The notes beneath the pieces are model-generated. The model was not told where the DNA came from. It searched no databases and saw nothing but the letters and a program-made list of their open reading frames with translations. A stretch of 64,000 nt of DNA from Calonectria ilicicola (taxonomy: Eukaryota; Ascomycota; Sordariomycetes; Hypocreales; Nectriaceae), in assembly GCA_020809705.1 (NCBI GenBank), contig CP085825.1, positions 3,162,001-3,226,000 on the forward strand. Direction: 5' to 3'. The position numbers and the translations under genes are program-made. Of the stretch, positions 22,801 through 35,712 are shown piece by piece (the first letter of the stretch is position 1; the number at the start of each line of letters is the position of its first letter).

Positions 22801-25800
22801 AGGATCGGCCCAGCCAAGTTCGCGTACGCGACCTGGAAGAGGACCTGGTTTGCGAAATGCTCGAGCTCCTCAGACGCTGGTGCAGCCACCACACGCGAAT
22901 GGTCAAACCGAAAATACGTCACTTGGTTTTGCGGTTGCTTGGCATGTATTCTCAAGCAACCCGCGACGTTGATCTAATGAAAATAAAATAAAATAAAAAT
23001 GATTTATGCTGCTGGGCATCATCCTGATTATCGTTGGAGCCCAAAAAGCTTCCCCCAAAGCCATGCCGTATAGACAACGGCGTGGTAGATCACGGCCGGG
23101 AAGCAAGGATGCCGGGCACTTAGATGGCAAGCCGTGCAATTCGAGGCGACTTATTGGTCTGGCCTTGCCGGTGGTCCGGGTCATGAACTGATAGCTGATT
23201 GCCCTTTTGGGAGAAGCCATCTTGCAGTGGCTGCTTATAGCACCCATGTGAGCAAGCTGCTCGGCTTGGGTCAAGTGACAGGTTCTAGCTTCTAGATGCG
23301 GAAATCAGATCACGTTCGACGCAAACTCTGTCCAGGTTCGCCACGCCTGAGCGCGGAGTAGCGGGTGGGGCCTTTGGATGCAGGGCCTTTGTGGCATGTG
23401 ATGGGAATCATTGTCCGTGTTCTAGATTCAGCCCTGGAGCTTTTTTAGCTCAATGCGTCCCAATAAATAAAGCTTGCCTCTTGTCTTACATTAAACCATT
23501 GCACTGGTTGCGAGGTCCTAGCTTTTGGGTCCATTGACAAAAGCTATGATCCGAGTGGCGTTTGCAACACCTCATGAAAGGTTGTGGTCACCAGAAACCT
23601 ATCTACCCCAAAACATCAACGTGATAGCAAAAACAAAATGAAATAAAAGTAAAGTGTCTATATCTAAATCATCATGGTAATTCGGTTTATTTGTATAATA
23701 TAATATGCATTCTTTGTAGGGGTGGAAGAGAACCAGCCATACACTGGTAGCCTCCAGCCAACTGTCAGCTACAAGCCAATCTGCCAAGCTAAGGACAGAA
23801 AAAAAAAGACCAGAGCCGCAGCCTAATAAAAACACCGTATCATTAAATTAATTCGATGCCTAGAACCCAGATGATATATAAAATATACAAAAGAGATACG
23901 ATCGACCGGAAGCGATGCCTTCAGCTATGTTGATTTGGTAGTAAGGTTGGGCGAGTATTTGCTGTCCGATGTTTTCTATCCCCCGCTTGCCAATTTGTTC
24001 ACATTTTCCTTGGGTATGCAACCGATTGTGTATCTCCTGAAGATTTCTATGGACTAGCTGATGCAGAGCGCTATCTACAAACCATATCTCGAAAAAGCGT
24101 GGAGAAGGATCTAGGCTTGACCTCGAGGCCGAAACAAAGAAAAAGGCGATCGGCCTCAGGCGGAAAGCGACAGTCGAGGTGAGGAAACAGTAATACAAAT
24201 TACGATACCATCCTAGAGGTCGTAGTCAAGAAAAAAGCAGCGAATGAAAGGCGAAAGACCGCCATTGAAGCAATAGGAAGGAGAATGCAGATTTACGAGA
24301 CGAACACCGAGAGCCGCGAGGCTATAAGAGGCGCACATTGCCAGATAAGGCTGCTCTAGATAACAAAACGGACGCCGATGATCCTCTGGATACCGGTGAA
24401 GAGGACGAAGAATTTACCAACTAGCTTATCCAAAAGGCATGACAGAATACCCATTCCGCAAAAATCGTTCTAGACTACTTCTCACCGTTCTCTACAATGT
24501 GGACATCGCAGCATTCAGCCACGACGCCGAGCAACCGACTACAGACCTCAATTGCAACAGGGGCAGTGCCAACCACAGTCCATTGTCATAGACTAGTCGC
24601 CGTCATGGCTAAACATTTAGCAGTAATAGTCACGGCAATTATCGGAAGCACTTAATTTCGGCGTGAAGTTTTGTCTTTGGCTGAGGATACCAGTTGAATA
24701 CCAAAGGCTGAATCGCAGTTCATTTCCGAGGAGAGGCGAATCTGGGTGCCTAGAGCTGCCTAGTATACGATCCGACTAAGAACCATCTTGATTGCGGGAT
24801 ACAGATTGAAATCCACGATACCCAAATAATCATTGGCAACCATGCGCAGAGGAGGGGGTGGCATGCAATTTCGCCTACCCTACGGTCAGTAAGCCCAACA
24901 ATGGCTTGCCCAGGATATTGTTAATTGGGAGGGGTGTATCTTTTCAAGATTCCCAAACAACTCTATTAGACTGGTGTCAATGTATCTCGAGCATGGGCTG
25001 GCGGAGATGCTGAGAATGAGGAGTGAATCTAGCTCATCGAAGGCATGTTGCCGGCGGGGATTGCTGATATCAACACACCACAACCACCAGCTCTCTTCTG
25101 TTCTTCCTACCAGCTTAAAGTGTACTAATACATAACTGTTTGGAGGTAACCAACCTCGAGATTTCATTGGCAAGGAACGAAATGAAGTATTTCGTGCCTG
25201 AATGAGTCACGGCTGATGAGCCCCTGGTGCTGGCGTGGGATGGTGCAAGGAGATGTTGCCGTTTGCAGTTTAACCGTTGTCCCGGCGCCGTAAAACGCTT
25301 GACGGCGATCAAACAGGCGCAGTTAATTCCACTGATAGGGCTGAAGCAACCCAACCACACGCCACAGCCAGTCGCATCCAAGAACTGAGAGGCAACCTTA
25401 GGGCACCACCAACATGGCACCACTCGGTCAGCCCGTAGGGCTAGGACGGAACCCTCAGAATGGCCTGTTTTATCAACCCCCCCAAAGCACATGCAAGATT
25501 AGCGCAAGTGATTGCACCGTGGCCATGTAGGCAGCAATGCGGAGGCCCGCGGGGGTCCGAGCCAATGAGGTGTGTGAAGCGACAAACTTGTGTTGGTGAT
25601 GAGCCAGGGCTGAGAGCCCCAGGTTTTTCCCCTTCTGGAAACAACATCGGCGAACCTATAACTTGTGGCAACTTGGTCATGCGGATATTAAAAAAAAAAA
25701 GGTGCGCGGGGGAAGGCAGACGCTAACATGTCATATCCCCCAATTCGAGTTCCCGCCGGCTTTCATTGGGCGCTAGCGAGCGGATGCGGGACGGGGCGTG

Positions 25801-28203
25801 GAGGTGGCGAACCTAGATCTCCTCATATGTCGTCCACGTCTAAACCGACCAAAATGGAATAGTTCCGACAAAGGTCAGTGTGTCTGCATGTGCTTGCGCC
25901 ATCACAGCAGCATGAAACTAGAGATTTAGGGGGGGGGTAATGGCTTGGGGATGGATCATGCTGGGAGAGATGCGTGCAGCCAACATGCAACGACGGCGCT
26001 ACTGCGGGGGCATTCTGAGTTGTTCCATGTACGCCTACTCTAGCACTCTATTCTGGGGGAATACGAGGAGGCGTAGGAGGATGAAGGGGAGGAGTCGCCT
26101 TTGCATGCTATACAGCCGCGCGTATCCTTGTGAAACCTCCGCTGGGTGTCTGCCATGTTCTTGGTATACTCCTCCCCGTCTACGACAAAGAGTGTTGGTT
26201 ATCCTCACTCATCATAGCCCTTGGATGACCGAGTGACTCTACTCACCGTGGCTCTCGATGTGCTTCGTAATGCTTATGTTGCATGCGACTATTCATTTGC
26301 CAAGATCACGCATTCCTTTTGCCTGCCGGAGAGGGCTGTTGCATGCAATTGTTAGCAAAGCATGACGCCACAGTACAATTAGTAGGTTATATTTATTGTT
26401 TCTATTTGAGGTCTCACAAGAGCACACAAGTTTGAGCCTCAGGCTGTGGGTGAAATACTCACCAGGACGAACCAATCTAATAACGTCTGGTGGAGCTGAT
26501 GGATGAGTGTTGGCATTTGAAATTATTGAAATCATCACCACATGTGACCGACAACTACACGAGTGCGGTTAACTTGGAATATAATCCAAACATAAATGAA
26601 TACCAATTCTATATTTTAGCAACACATGAGAAGAAACATGCTTCAAATCCATTCTTTTAGCTTGATAGTTGGAAAGAGCCAAGGTGACCATATGGAGAAT
26701 ACTGCCAATGGCCTGATGAAGGCAAGATTCATCGCGCTGTTACTGTTGCTAATAAAATCAACCAACCAATTGATTTGGATGTTTTGAGATAAGTACCTGA
26801 TGGTGATCTTTACATCAAGATAAAGACGCGATGTTTCGGTGAAGTTGACCCCTGGTCGCTGTAATCCCCTGCAAGTGGCGATCTCAGAGATTCGAATAAA
26901 TAGGGTAGTAGTACCAGCTCACTGGACAATCGGCGCGTATTAGCCAAGAAATATAATATTTGTGTGCAGGTGATCAACTCAACTTGAGGCCATCGTTCAG
27001 GAATCTCAAGTTGTTGTTCGTGGTCGAGGGGTATTCTTGTGCTCACACATAAAATCATAGATTCAACATATTAAAACACAAGATATAAATAAAATAAATT
27101 AATTTATTTATGTTATTATGTATCTATTTCTAAGCTTATTTATTAAAAGATAATATTTTTATGTGAAAAATTTCTTAGGAAGGCCTCGGTTAAATATTCT
27201 GATGTGTGTGCACGTAATAAATGCGCCGAAGACTCGTTTTAAATTTGAATTTGACCACACCTAAGCCATGATAGCCTCGTCATCCAAATCCAGTCACTAT
27301 CTGAATACTTGTCTTGAGCGAGACAACGAACATAATTAATGGCTCTATCATCTGCATGTTCGGGCTTCGGGTTTACGTGAAATCTGAGTTCTTGACTTAA
27401 ATATCTCGATGGAGCTGCAGATTAGAGTATTGGTACATAATAGGCTCAAAGACAGCGGCTATCCAGTTGATATCATGAGTTAGTCATGGTCCTGCTGAGA
27501 TTATCTATCATGAAGGTAGACAATGGCCGTACTTTTCATCTACACTGCTCTCACTGTTAGCTGTCAAAACCTATCTTGTAATGTTCTTCGGTAGGTCAAC
27601 TGAAGGAGAGTATGCCCTCACAATTGCTTAATAACGGGGCGAGCCTTAAGTCACGTGGGTACACAGGCCACCAATGCTGCAACTTGCGGTGAACAATGAA
27701 GTTATCGCCAAACGTTCCCTTTTTTTCATCAACCCTCCCAAGGAGGCAAGCGCCCAATCTTGGTCACTGGTCACTGACGGAGGCCGACCATGATCCTCAT
27801 TGTGCGCATTTAACTATTCTTGGCCTCGCTTCAGTATCGATGAAGCGGTCGGCGACGATGATGACGAGGCTCACGATGATAAAGACGCCAATAAGAACTT
27901 TGACAATGATAGTGATGACGGCAATGACGGCAATGACGATAATGAAGCCGCCAAGGCTCCTCAGTCCAATTTTGCCCAAGATATTCAGGTTGTAACTTCC
28001 AGTAAAAAGAACGCGGCTCGACGATAATCGTGCACAACCCGCCACGTACCCCGAGTTTACGCGTAGTTCGAGCGGTCATGAATGCTGAAGCTGTGCTCGC
28101 GAAAATAAATCCCGGCTCTCAAGAAAAGCGATACATGTACGTCTGTTCTGCCCTTTTTGGCTGTACTGAGACTAGCCTGTCCACTACCTCGAAATGCGCA
28201 CGA
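19897..28203. other. Long spacer with low-complexity and AT-rich decayed DNA
   Basis: No intact gene supported. About 20-23 kb is GC-moderate spacer with T- and A-runs. About 23.6-28.2 kb becomes AT-richer; 27060-27180 is almost only A and T. A possible decayed coding stretch lies at 24255-24640. An acidic, Asp/Asn-rich open frame at about 27830-28027 (+) may belong to the DUF3716 relic that follows. Confidence 0.5.
24255..24640 (+). pseudogene. Possible decayed coding sequence, family unknown
   Basis: In one + frame, protein-like sequence (for example YKRRTLPDKAALDNKTDADD followed by an acidic patch) runs on across several in-frame TGA and TAG codons that could each come from CGA or CAG by one C-to-T change. 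I do not recognise the family. It sits in AT-rich DNA. It could also be chance. Confidence 0.2.
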
Positions 28204-28612
28204 ATACGAAGGATGAAGTTGAGATTGAGCCATATGTCTGGAACCTTACATACTCTCAGGATCGTGGCTGGGTCATCACATAGGTCTACAGGGGAAAAGT
28301 GCCTGATCGCGAGAAGTATTACCAGCCTACGAAGGGCTAGGGTGGGTTTATTGGTTGCATTACGCTTCCTGGGCTTGGCGAAGCTTGTGCCAACTGTCCT
28401 TGGAATCACGATCAAAGACTTGCTCCTTTGATGTTAAATGTAGGTCAAATGCACCGCTACCGCTTGATATGCTGCTAATATTTATCTTCACCAAGAAAGA
28501 GCCGGATAATAAGCGCAAGCGCTAGGGAACTACGAGTTCTGAAGACAATGAATCGGATGGCGACGGCCTCTTGGCCGACGTCGACCGCCTCATTTGCAAG
28601 AAGCTTACTTGA
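28204..28612 (+). pseudogene. Decayed DUF3716-like gene
   Basis: One frame reads EVEIEPYVWNLTYSQDRGW, then a TAG (28281-28283), VYRGKVPDREKYYQPTKG, a second TAG (28338-28340), and GGFIGCITLPGLGEACANC-PWN. The last block matches the cysteine motif of the fungal DUF3716 family and resembles GGLVGC...LGLSCANCDWN of the copy at 37.15-38.06 kb. An intron-like segment (GTAGGT...GCTAAT...AAG) separates it from a charged tail KEPDNKRKR interrupted by a third TAG (28523-28525); the frame then stops at 28612. The tail also parallels GKSPKNKRERE of the other copy. An acidic open frame at about 27830-28027 may be its N-terminal part. Function of the family is unknown. Confidence 0.6.
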
Positions 28613-28684
28613 TCCCTTAGCAAGGCCACTGGGCATTTTTTGGTTTCATTTTGGTCGAGTTAAAAAAAAAACAAAGCAAATAAC

Positions 28685-28738
28685 GGGCTAAATCATGTGG
28701 GAGTTCCAAAGCCACAGGTGGTAGATACAACAACTTTG
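28685..28738 (+). repeat. Repeat block B, copy 1
   Basis: GAGTTCCAAAGCCACAGGTG followed by GTAGATACAAC and AACTTTG. It is nearly the same as 38152..38209 (AGCTCCAAAGCCACAACGG, then TGGCAGATATAAC, TAAGTTTG). It lies just downstream of the DUF3716 relic and is non-coding. Confidence 0.6.
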
Positions 28739-29898
28739 CTTGGTCACGAGTTGTCCGGCCAAAAACAATCAACTGTTTTGGCGTGCATATGATACCTCCT
28801 TTTTTGTAAGTGTTTGATATATGTTTTACCATTCTTGTTTCACTAACTCCAGCCCTATTTCTATTTCAATCTGGTCTCTTTGAGAGCGATCGGAAGCCAG
28901 GATATTGGGGAGCGGCAGTTATATTGACTATTTAAATGGTCTAGCGCACATGTTCGAGCACAACTGAAAAGTTCTGCTAAGAAGGATCAATGCATTGCTA
29001 TATGTTATATGCTGTGATCATATTATGGACATCCAAGGTGCCCATTGCAGAATCCCATCACATTGATTTTGAACCCGAGCGAAGAAGACGGATGAATTTG
29101 CGAAGATGTTCTTCCTCTGAGAAATAGAATAAGTGTAGTGCAAGAAAGGACCACACGCACCAAACTGAAGTAAGCAAAGGTTGGATCAGCCAACGGCTTA
29201 AGGTTGAGGGGATAGGATATCGAGCAATAGTCAGTGGTGACCATAAAAACTATCATCCAAACAAAACAGCTGGGCGAAGAAGTAAGTCAATTTCGCCGCA
29301 ACAAAAGGATAATGAGTCGTAAATGATTCGTCCTATTTACCCACAACTACCTAGTCACTAATTAATTCATTCATTCATTACTGACTGACATTTTTTTATG
29401 CACGTGTACGCAACCGTCTCTCTTGAATGCTGTCTCCAAATACCTCTACGGGCAAACTGTGAGCGTGACAAGCGTTACGCAGGCGTAGGTAGTACTAAGT
29501 AGGATATTAGTAGGTCGTGCGGGGGATGAGGTTTCATTGTACATACCTGGTGGCGCTTGATTGTTTCTTGGTCAGGCGAATAATGGCCAAATAGCATTGT
29601 GGCCTTGGAATTCCTGCCTGGTTGAGCCCGCTATTTGTTTTTTGTTTTAAACTAGACCAAAAATATACCAACGTCGATTGAATAGAAGGATTCTTTTAGG
29701 AGAGTTTCTCGGAGATTGAAAAAAGCATATTGATTGAGTCCTCTGGTGTTTAATCTGGAAGATGGCGTATTGAAATGGCAAATAATCGAGAACGAGAAGC
29801 ATAGCGGGATATAAGCAGCACCTATACCTTGCGTCTCGGGCATATTGACTCGCCTGTAGTGTTTTGGGCTCTCTGAGTAAGGGCCGAATGTGGCAGTA
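28739..29898. other. Spacer
   Basis: AT-rich DNA with no supportable gene. Short open frames here show no recognisable domain. Confidence 0.5.
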
Positions 29899-30822
29899 TC
29901 AGTAGTGTCGTCGTTTTGTCCCATCCCCCACCACTGCTACGTCTTTTCGTTCAGGATCTACCACTCGGAGGATCTCGCGCCACTCGACTTCTACTACCCC
30001 AGCGTCGGATTCGGAGCCCATCACCACACCCTCAGCGCCTGGGTCTTGCCAGTCTCCGGTCCCCCCTCCGGCTCCAACTCCGGCCCCGGCCCGGCCCAGA
30101 GTCCCACACTCAGAACCTGGGCCTCCGATCCTATGGAACCGGCACCATGCCCGTAGGTGTCGTCGTTTATCGACCCACAGCCGCGATGTCTGGAGATAGG
30201 GATCCGCTAGAACACGGAGCAGTCCTTCAAGAGGCGGTCGTAAAAACATGGCCAAGTCGCTATCCTCATGCTCTGCTCCTTCTTCCTCGGGTCTTCTGCT
30301 CCGCCGCTGCTGTGGCTGATGCTTTTCTCCCGTCGAGGCCTGTATCCACACGGTCAAGTGCTCCAACGACCCTTGCATTACCATCTCGGTCAACAATGGC
30401 ACCAACCCATCATGCACCCAACCCCGCAGCCGACTAAACCTCACCTGCAAGTTGGTGACCCTTTGCCGAGCGTCCCGCGTGGTAATCAGTGACGCGGGAA
30501 TGGCTGGCATGCTGTCATGCTCAATAGCTCCTTGGGATGCTTCCGCCGCCGCTTCTAACCGGCGCCGCACGTGTTGTGCGTGGGGCCCTGTTGCATCCAA
30601 GACAAATTCGTTGACAGCGTATAGCAGCGGCGCTGCAATGGCGTGCAAAGCTGGATGTGAGAGGAGCACTGGGAGCGGGTGGATGGGGGATGGAGAACAG
30701 GGACAGAGCGGAATAGGCACAGGGCTCGCGAGAAGTGGTTGGAGGATGAGGCTCAAGATGTCGACTGGTAAGTCTAGGAGGTTGAGCCCGGGAGCGTGGC
30801 TGGTGCTGTGTTTGCTTGCCAT
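29899..30822 (-). CDS. F-box-like protein, 307 aa
   Basis: Single open frame starting MASKHSTSHAPG. Residues ~13-60 read LNLLDLPVDILSLILQPLL and continue to a Cys/Pro-rich loop and LSHPALHAIAAPLLY, a typical fungal F-box-like pattern (Leu-Pro-x-(E/D)-(I/V)-(L/I)). F-box proteins usually link targets to SCF ubiquitin ligases through Skp1; that role is inferred here. The rest has no repeat I recognise: a Trp/His/Leu stretch near 120-170, a basic/acidic linker, then a Gly-rich tail. The ATG at 30822 is preferred over the longer open frame because the F-box starts soon after it and the upstream residues look non-conserved. The 3' end could be altered by an unseen intron. Confidence 0.6.
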   Translation of the reverse strand: MASKHSTSHAPGLNLLDLPVDILSLILQPLLASPVPIPLCPCSPSPIHPLPVLLSHPALHAIAAPLLYAVNEFVLDATGPHAQHVRRRLEAAAEASQGAIEHDSMPAIPASLITTRDARQRVTNLQVRFSRLRGWVHDGLVPLLTEMVMQGSLEHLTVWIQASTGEKHQPQQRRSRRPEEEGAEHEDSDLAMFLRPPLEGLLRVLADPYLQTSRLWVDKRRHLRAWCRFHRIGGPGSECGTLGRAGAGVGAGGGTGDWQDPGAEGVVMGSESDAGVVEVEWREILRVVDPERKDVAVVGDGTKRRHY

Positions 30823-31838
30823 GGCTCCTTTGCTTGCTTGACAATAATGCAGCAGCGAGGTATAAGTGACGATTTGACAGCGCGCTATAGAGAGAGGGCG
30901 TGGGGAAATAAAGGTTGGCCGAATGAGCGCATTGAGCGCTTGGTGCCTATTGATATAGATCCTATCGCCCGGATTCAACCAAGCGTGTGATTTCTGTGTT
31001 CTCAGTCACAAGTGAGTCAAGAATTATGAGATGACTCAACTGAATTCGATACGATCAGGGAACCAACCCAATGGTCGAGAAAAGCAAGCGGGGTTCGCTT
31101 CGATGATATGCGGGTAACTAACGTTAGCTCCGATTGAGAGGGAGGACACGGGGCAGCCTTGGCCACTTTTCAGCACGCCGCCGGCTAATATAGACTGTAT
31201 GAAGAGCAAGCAATACAAGATAATACAACAAGGAAAATGAGAAATAACAAAAATAAACAATCAAGTATGTTTATGTTTATTTATTTGTTAATTCACATCG
31301 CTGAAATAATTCTGATTTGGGCCATTATTGTAATCTTTGGTGTCTTCCAACAAACAGTTTTTAAAACACCACTGTGTCGTCGGAACCGGCACACAGCAGC
31401 ACAGGACAGACCTCGTCTTTTCGTTTACGTTGGACAATGATACACTTCACATGAGACACGCAGCTTCTTGAACAGGATAGTAATTTTAATTGGTAAAAAG
31501 GCATCATTCCGTATTTTCCATTCTACCGAGTCTATGCTTAAATTCACAGGCCGTCATCCACTCATAGGGGTTTGGCCTATCCAGCCCGCCTCCATTTGCC
31601 CACTATTCATGCATCTCTCATACTTCGTGATGAGGACGAATGAACTCACAAACATGCAGAACTTTTCACGCGCCTCAGTATCTTCGTCCATATTGTCGCA
31701 GATCGAAAAAAGACATCACCTCAGCCGACCTCTGTTCAAGGTCGGGCCAGCTGCGTCAACCCGCAACTAGGGCACCTCAAATCGTCCTTGCCCTGCGTCC
31801 CCTAATCTACATTACCATAATCACAGCCCCGTGTACAT
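30823..31838. other. Spacer between the F-box-like and Hsp70 genes
   Basis: Upstream region of the F-box-like gene and 3' flank of the Hsp70 gene. No gene seen. Confidence 0.5.
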
Positions 31839-34097
31839 TTATCGGGCAGACATGGCCTTGGTGACCTGGCGCTTAATGTTAAGCTCGAACTTCCTGAGGT
31901 CGGCGGCGGTGGTCTCGCCAATCTCAAGGGCAGCCATGGCCTCGCTCATGGCCTGCTCAATCTTCTCCTTCTGGGCACGCTTGAGCTTGAGGGTCATGGT
32001 AGGGTCAGAGACGATCTCCTCGACACGAGTGAGGTAGCTCTCAAGCTTCTGCTTGGCCTCGAACTTCTCCTGGAACTCGCTGTCGTTGCTCTTGAACTTC
32101 TCGGCATCGTTGACCATCTTCTCGATCTCGTCGGTGGAAAGCTTACCGACGGAGTTGGCGATGGTGATGTTGGCAGAGCGGCCAGAGGTCTTCTCAGTGG
32201 CGGTGACCTTAAGGATACCGTTGACATCGACCTCGAAGACACACTCGAGGACGGCCTCACCAGCCCTCATGGGAGGGATGGGGGCAAGGGTGAACTCACC
32301 CAGGGAGGTGTTGTCCTCACAGTTGACACGCTCACCCTGGTAGACGGGGAACTGAACGGTCTGCTGGTTGTCGGCAACAGTGGTGAAGGTTCGCTTCTTC
32401 AAGCAAGGCACGGTGTTACCTCGGGGAACGACAGGAGCGAAGATGTTACCCTCCATGGCGACACCCAGAGACAGGGGGCACACATCGAGAAGGAGAAGGT
32501 CGGCGGTCTCAGCGGACTGAGCCTTGCCGGAGAGGATACCGGCCTGAACGGCAGCACCGTAGGCAACGGCCTCATCGGGGTTGATGGACTTCTCAAGCTT
32601 CTTGCCGTCGAAGAAGTCGGACAGAAGCTTCTGGATCTTGGGGATACGGGTAGAACCACCGACAAGGACAATCTCCTCGACGGCAGACTTGTCGACACCA
32701 GAGTCCTTGAGGACCTGGGCAACGGGCTCGAGGGTGCCGGCGAAAGCCTTGGCGTTGAGCTCCTCGAATCTGGCACGGGTGATGGTCATGGTGAAGTCCT
32801 CACCATCGAAGAGAGAGTCAATCTCAATGGTAGCCTGAGCACCGCTGGAGAGAGTACGCTTGGCACGCTCGCAAGCAGTTCGGAGACGACGGAGAGCACG
32901 AGCATCACCGGAGAGGTCCTTCTTGGTCTTGCGGTTGAAGTCCTTCTTGCAGTGGTCAAGGAGGTTGGTATCGAAATCCTGACCACCCAAGTGGGTGTCA
33001 CCAGCAGTGGCCTTGACAGTGAAAACACCGCCCTGGATGGTGAGGAGGGAGACATCGAAAGTACCACCACCAAGATCGTAGATCAGGACGCTGCGCTCCT
33101 TCTCAGTCTTGCCGGAGCCAAGACCGTAGGCAATAGCGGCGGCAGTGGGCTCGTTGATGATACGGAGGACGTTAAGACCGGCGATGGCACCAGCATCCTT
33201 GGTGGCCTGTCGCTGGTTGTCGTTGAAGTAGGCAGGGACAGTGATGACGGCCTTCTCAACCTTCTTGCCAATCTTGGTCTCGGCAATCTCCTTCATCTAT
33301 GGCAGGGGTTAATAAAAAAAATTTACTATTTAACGCTAGCGCGGGGGTGGGGCGAAAAAAGAGGCGAAGTGGGATGTGCGCAAAGTGGGAGTAAATTCTT
33401 ACCTTGGTGAGAACCATGGAGGAAATCTCCTGGGCGGAGAAGGTCTTGGTCTCGCCGAGATACTCGACCTCGATCTTTGGATTTCCGTTGTCGTTCACTA
33501 TCTTAAAAGGCTGAAATGAAGTTAGATGGATGATAAACCTAGCAATGAAGAGAATGAAGTACGCACCCAGCTCTCGATATCCTTCTTGACGTTGGGGTCA
33601 TCGAAGGGACGGCCGATCAGACGCCTGGAGAGTCAGCACACTGCAGCCTCGAGCGGATTCGAAAAAAAAACTCACTTGGCATCGAAAATAGTGTTACGGG
33701 GGTTCATGGCAGCATTGTTCTTAGCGGCCTCACCAATCAGACGCTCCTTGTCGGTAAAGGAAACGAAAGAAGGGGTGGTGAAAGAACCCTGCTCGTTGGC
33801 GATGATTTCGACATTGGTACCCTCGTACGTAGCAACGCAGGAGTAGGTGGTACCTGTTGAGAGAAGCGGTTAGTGATCTGTACGGAAATTTCGATGTAAT
33901 TTTGATGATGCGCTGTGTGTGGTGGTGTTTTTTGTGCCCTCTTTCCCTTTGCCGCCGAACCGCGGGGGAAGAGCAAGCGACGGAACGGCGCGGCGAGGGG
34001 ATCGCGGTTGATGAAGAGGATCAAGCAACGACGTAGAGAAGAATCAAGACTCACCCAAATCAATGCCAATGGCACCGTCGTACACTTCGTCCGCCAT
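31839..34097 (-). CDS. SSB1: Ribosome-associated Hsp70 chaperone, Ssb type
   Basis: Hsp70 that binds nascent chains at the ribosome with the RAC complex. Five exons: 34097..34055, 33853..33676, 33624..33567, 33510..33403 and 33296..31839, giving 614 aa; phases and GT-AG ends all agree. It starts [20 protein letters not shown]. ATPase signatures include the phosphate-1 loop [23 protein letters not shown] and [26 protein letters not shown] is also present. The substrate-binding part follows. It ends [19 protein letters not shown] with no EEVD, no HDEL and no signal or transit peptide, which points to cytosolic Ssb rather than Ssa, Kar2 or Ssc1. Exon 1 is only 43 nt and intron 1 is 201 bp. The ATG at 33296 opens the last exon and is not the start. 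Confidence 0.96.
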
Positions 34098-34689
34098 TTT
34101 TGATGTCTGAAAGGCTTTTGGTGGGAGAGAGGATGAGAAAGGAAGAACGTGGGGTTTCGAAGAAAGAAATTCTCCCAACCAGATTTTGTGAAGGCCCGGG
34201 TAATAAATTTTGGGTCGACCCTGTGAACTGGGCTTTTTCTGCCAAGTGGGGTCAGCACAGTGGGCTGGCAAAGATCCCCTCCACTAAACTAAAATAGGCT
34301 TAGCGCCTCGCCTGAGTTTTTCAGGGCCCCGGTTCTTTTTTTTTTTTCTCTCAGGCTCGTCATGGCGACGACCGGCTCTGTTTGGGGCGTGCGCCGGGGC
34401 AACAAATTGTCTGGACATGCAAGAAATGGGAAGCCCGCAAATACTAAGCCTGACTCGATTCAGTTGTCAGGGCATTAGCTTGGGCTACGGTTGGGTACGT
34501 GCTGGGATAGGCAAGGGTTTCCGTCATCAATGGCTGTTTTTAATGCTATTTTTTTTTTCTTGATCAATCAGAACGTACGTAGTCATGAGCCGTTACATTT
34601 CCCTCTTTTTTTTTGTGGCTAGCGCTGCGGTCGTAGCCCTGTCTCGTACCACAGAACATGTCTGACACGGCCTCAGACAGTGCACAATT
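34098..34689. promoter_or_regulatory. Upstream region of the Ssb gene
   Basis: The Ssb leader and promoter (- strand) probably lie in 34098-34350, which contains GAA/TTC-rich sequence near 34155-34175 but no clean three-unit heat-shock element. T-runs near 34336 and 34551. No gene. Confidence 0.35.
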
Positions 34690-34890
34690 GTGCCTCAACC
34701 GTTTCCCACCATCTTCCAGCCAAATTATAAATAAATAAAATGATATAAATAAGATACGTAAAGATATTTGGTTATCTCTTCTGCTATAATCACATCGATA
34801 TTTTAGGGCGGTTGAAGTCTGCGCTGCTGAAGGTGAAGTCACGCGGACACAATGTTTCGCGGGATGTATTGTACATGGCAATACATAGTC
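34690..34890 (-). repeat. Dispersed non-coding repeat, copy C
   Basis: On the - strand it reads GTACAATACATCCCGCGAAAC-ATTGTG, then GTGACTTCACCTTCAGC, GACTTCAACCGCCC, AGAAGAGATAA, and finally TTATAATTTGGCTGGAAGAT-GGTGGGAAA. Motif order matches copies A (6290) and B (16795). Non-coding, in opposite orientation to the other copies. Confidence 0.55.
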
Positions 34891-35712
34891 TAGCGGAATT
34901 GAGGAGGTTGGCCAGTGGACAATGGCCGATAGACGAGCCGTGACAGTCAAACTTTTTCATTGTTGCCACTAATACGCGCCGAGTATCATCGAGCCTGGAA
35001 CAGTCTCTTGTTCATGCTCCGCGGGTAGCGGCATACATGGCACACGACGCCAAGTTCTCCCAACACGCCCAGAAAACTGTAATGAAGTAAATAATTCTTA
35101 TGAATTTGTAGATCAATATCTTCTTATTGCTGATTTTCCAGACTCGAAGTTTTGTTTGCATTTCGATTCGGGTCTTTTGTTCATCGTTTGGCTTCTTGGT
35201 TTAATCATTCAGCGATACCGTGCTTTCAGCCACTCAACCGTCTCTATACATGCACATACCGCTTTGGAAAAGACGGTCAACGGTCTGTAGCATCGTTTGG
35301 TGGCAACTGACTGCCTTATGGCCTAGCTCGGCCGCTTGTTGAACCAAAATTTGCTGAACCAAAATTTCTTCCTCGGGATACAGGTGAGGCGACTGACGGC
35401 AACGCCGACCCAGAAACCGCGCCGCCGGCAAACCGGTTGAGCGCGTGCGATATGCCCGCCATTGCCGCCTCGCTACCGCCTTCGGAGGGGTACTCCGCTC
35501 GTGCGCAAGACTGCCCCTCCGCCATGAAAAAAAAAATCCCTTGTCCCACAATCATGATAACGGCCTTGGTGGGGGCATCGTTATTGACCAGGCGACGCCC
35601 ACTTCCCCATGATTGCGCAAATTGTAAAAACAAAAAAAAAGAGATGAAGAAAGACTCGTGAAAGCAACCCACACACAATGCATCGAGATCCAAGGCTTAA
35701 AATAAAATACTA
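34891..35712. other. Spacer
   Basis: No gene supported. It contains a short tandem duplication of AACCAAAATTT at about 35341-35367. Confidence 0.5.

Noticed and set aside
27797..28045. Hydrophobic Ile/Val-rich - strand frame resembling a membrane protein
   Set aside because: It is the antisense shadow of the Asp/Asn-rich (GAT/AAT) tract on the + strand.
33294..33296. ATG at 33296 as the Hsp70 start
   Set aside because: It is the first codon of exon 5; four upstream exons encode the N-terminal ATPase domain from ATG 34097.
35234..35551. Possible transposase fragment on the - strand
   Set aside because: Only a short Glu/Gln-rich helix-like stretch is suggestive; no DDE or helix-turn-helix motif can be traced.
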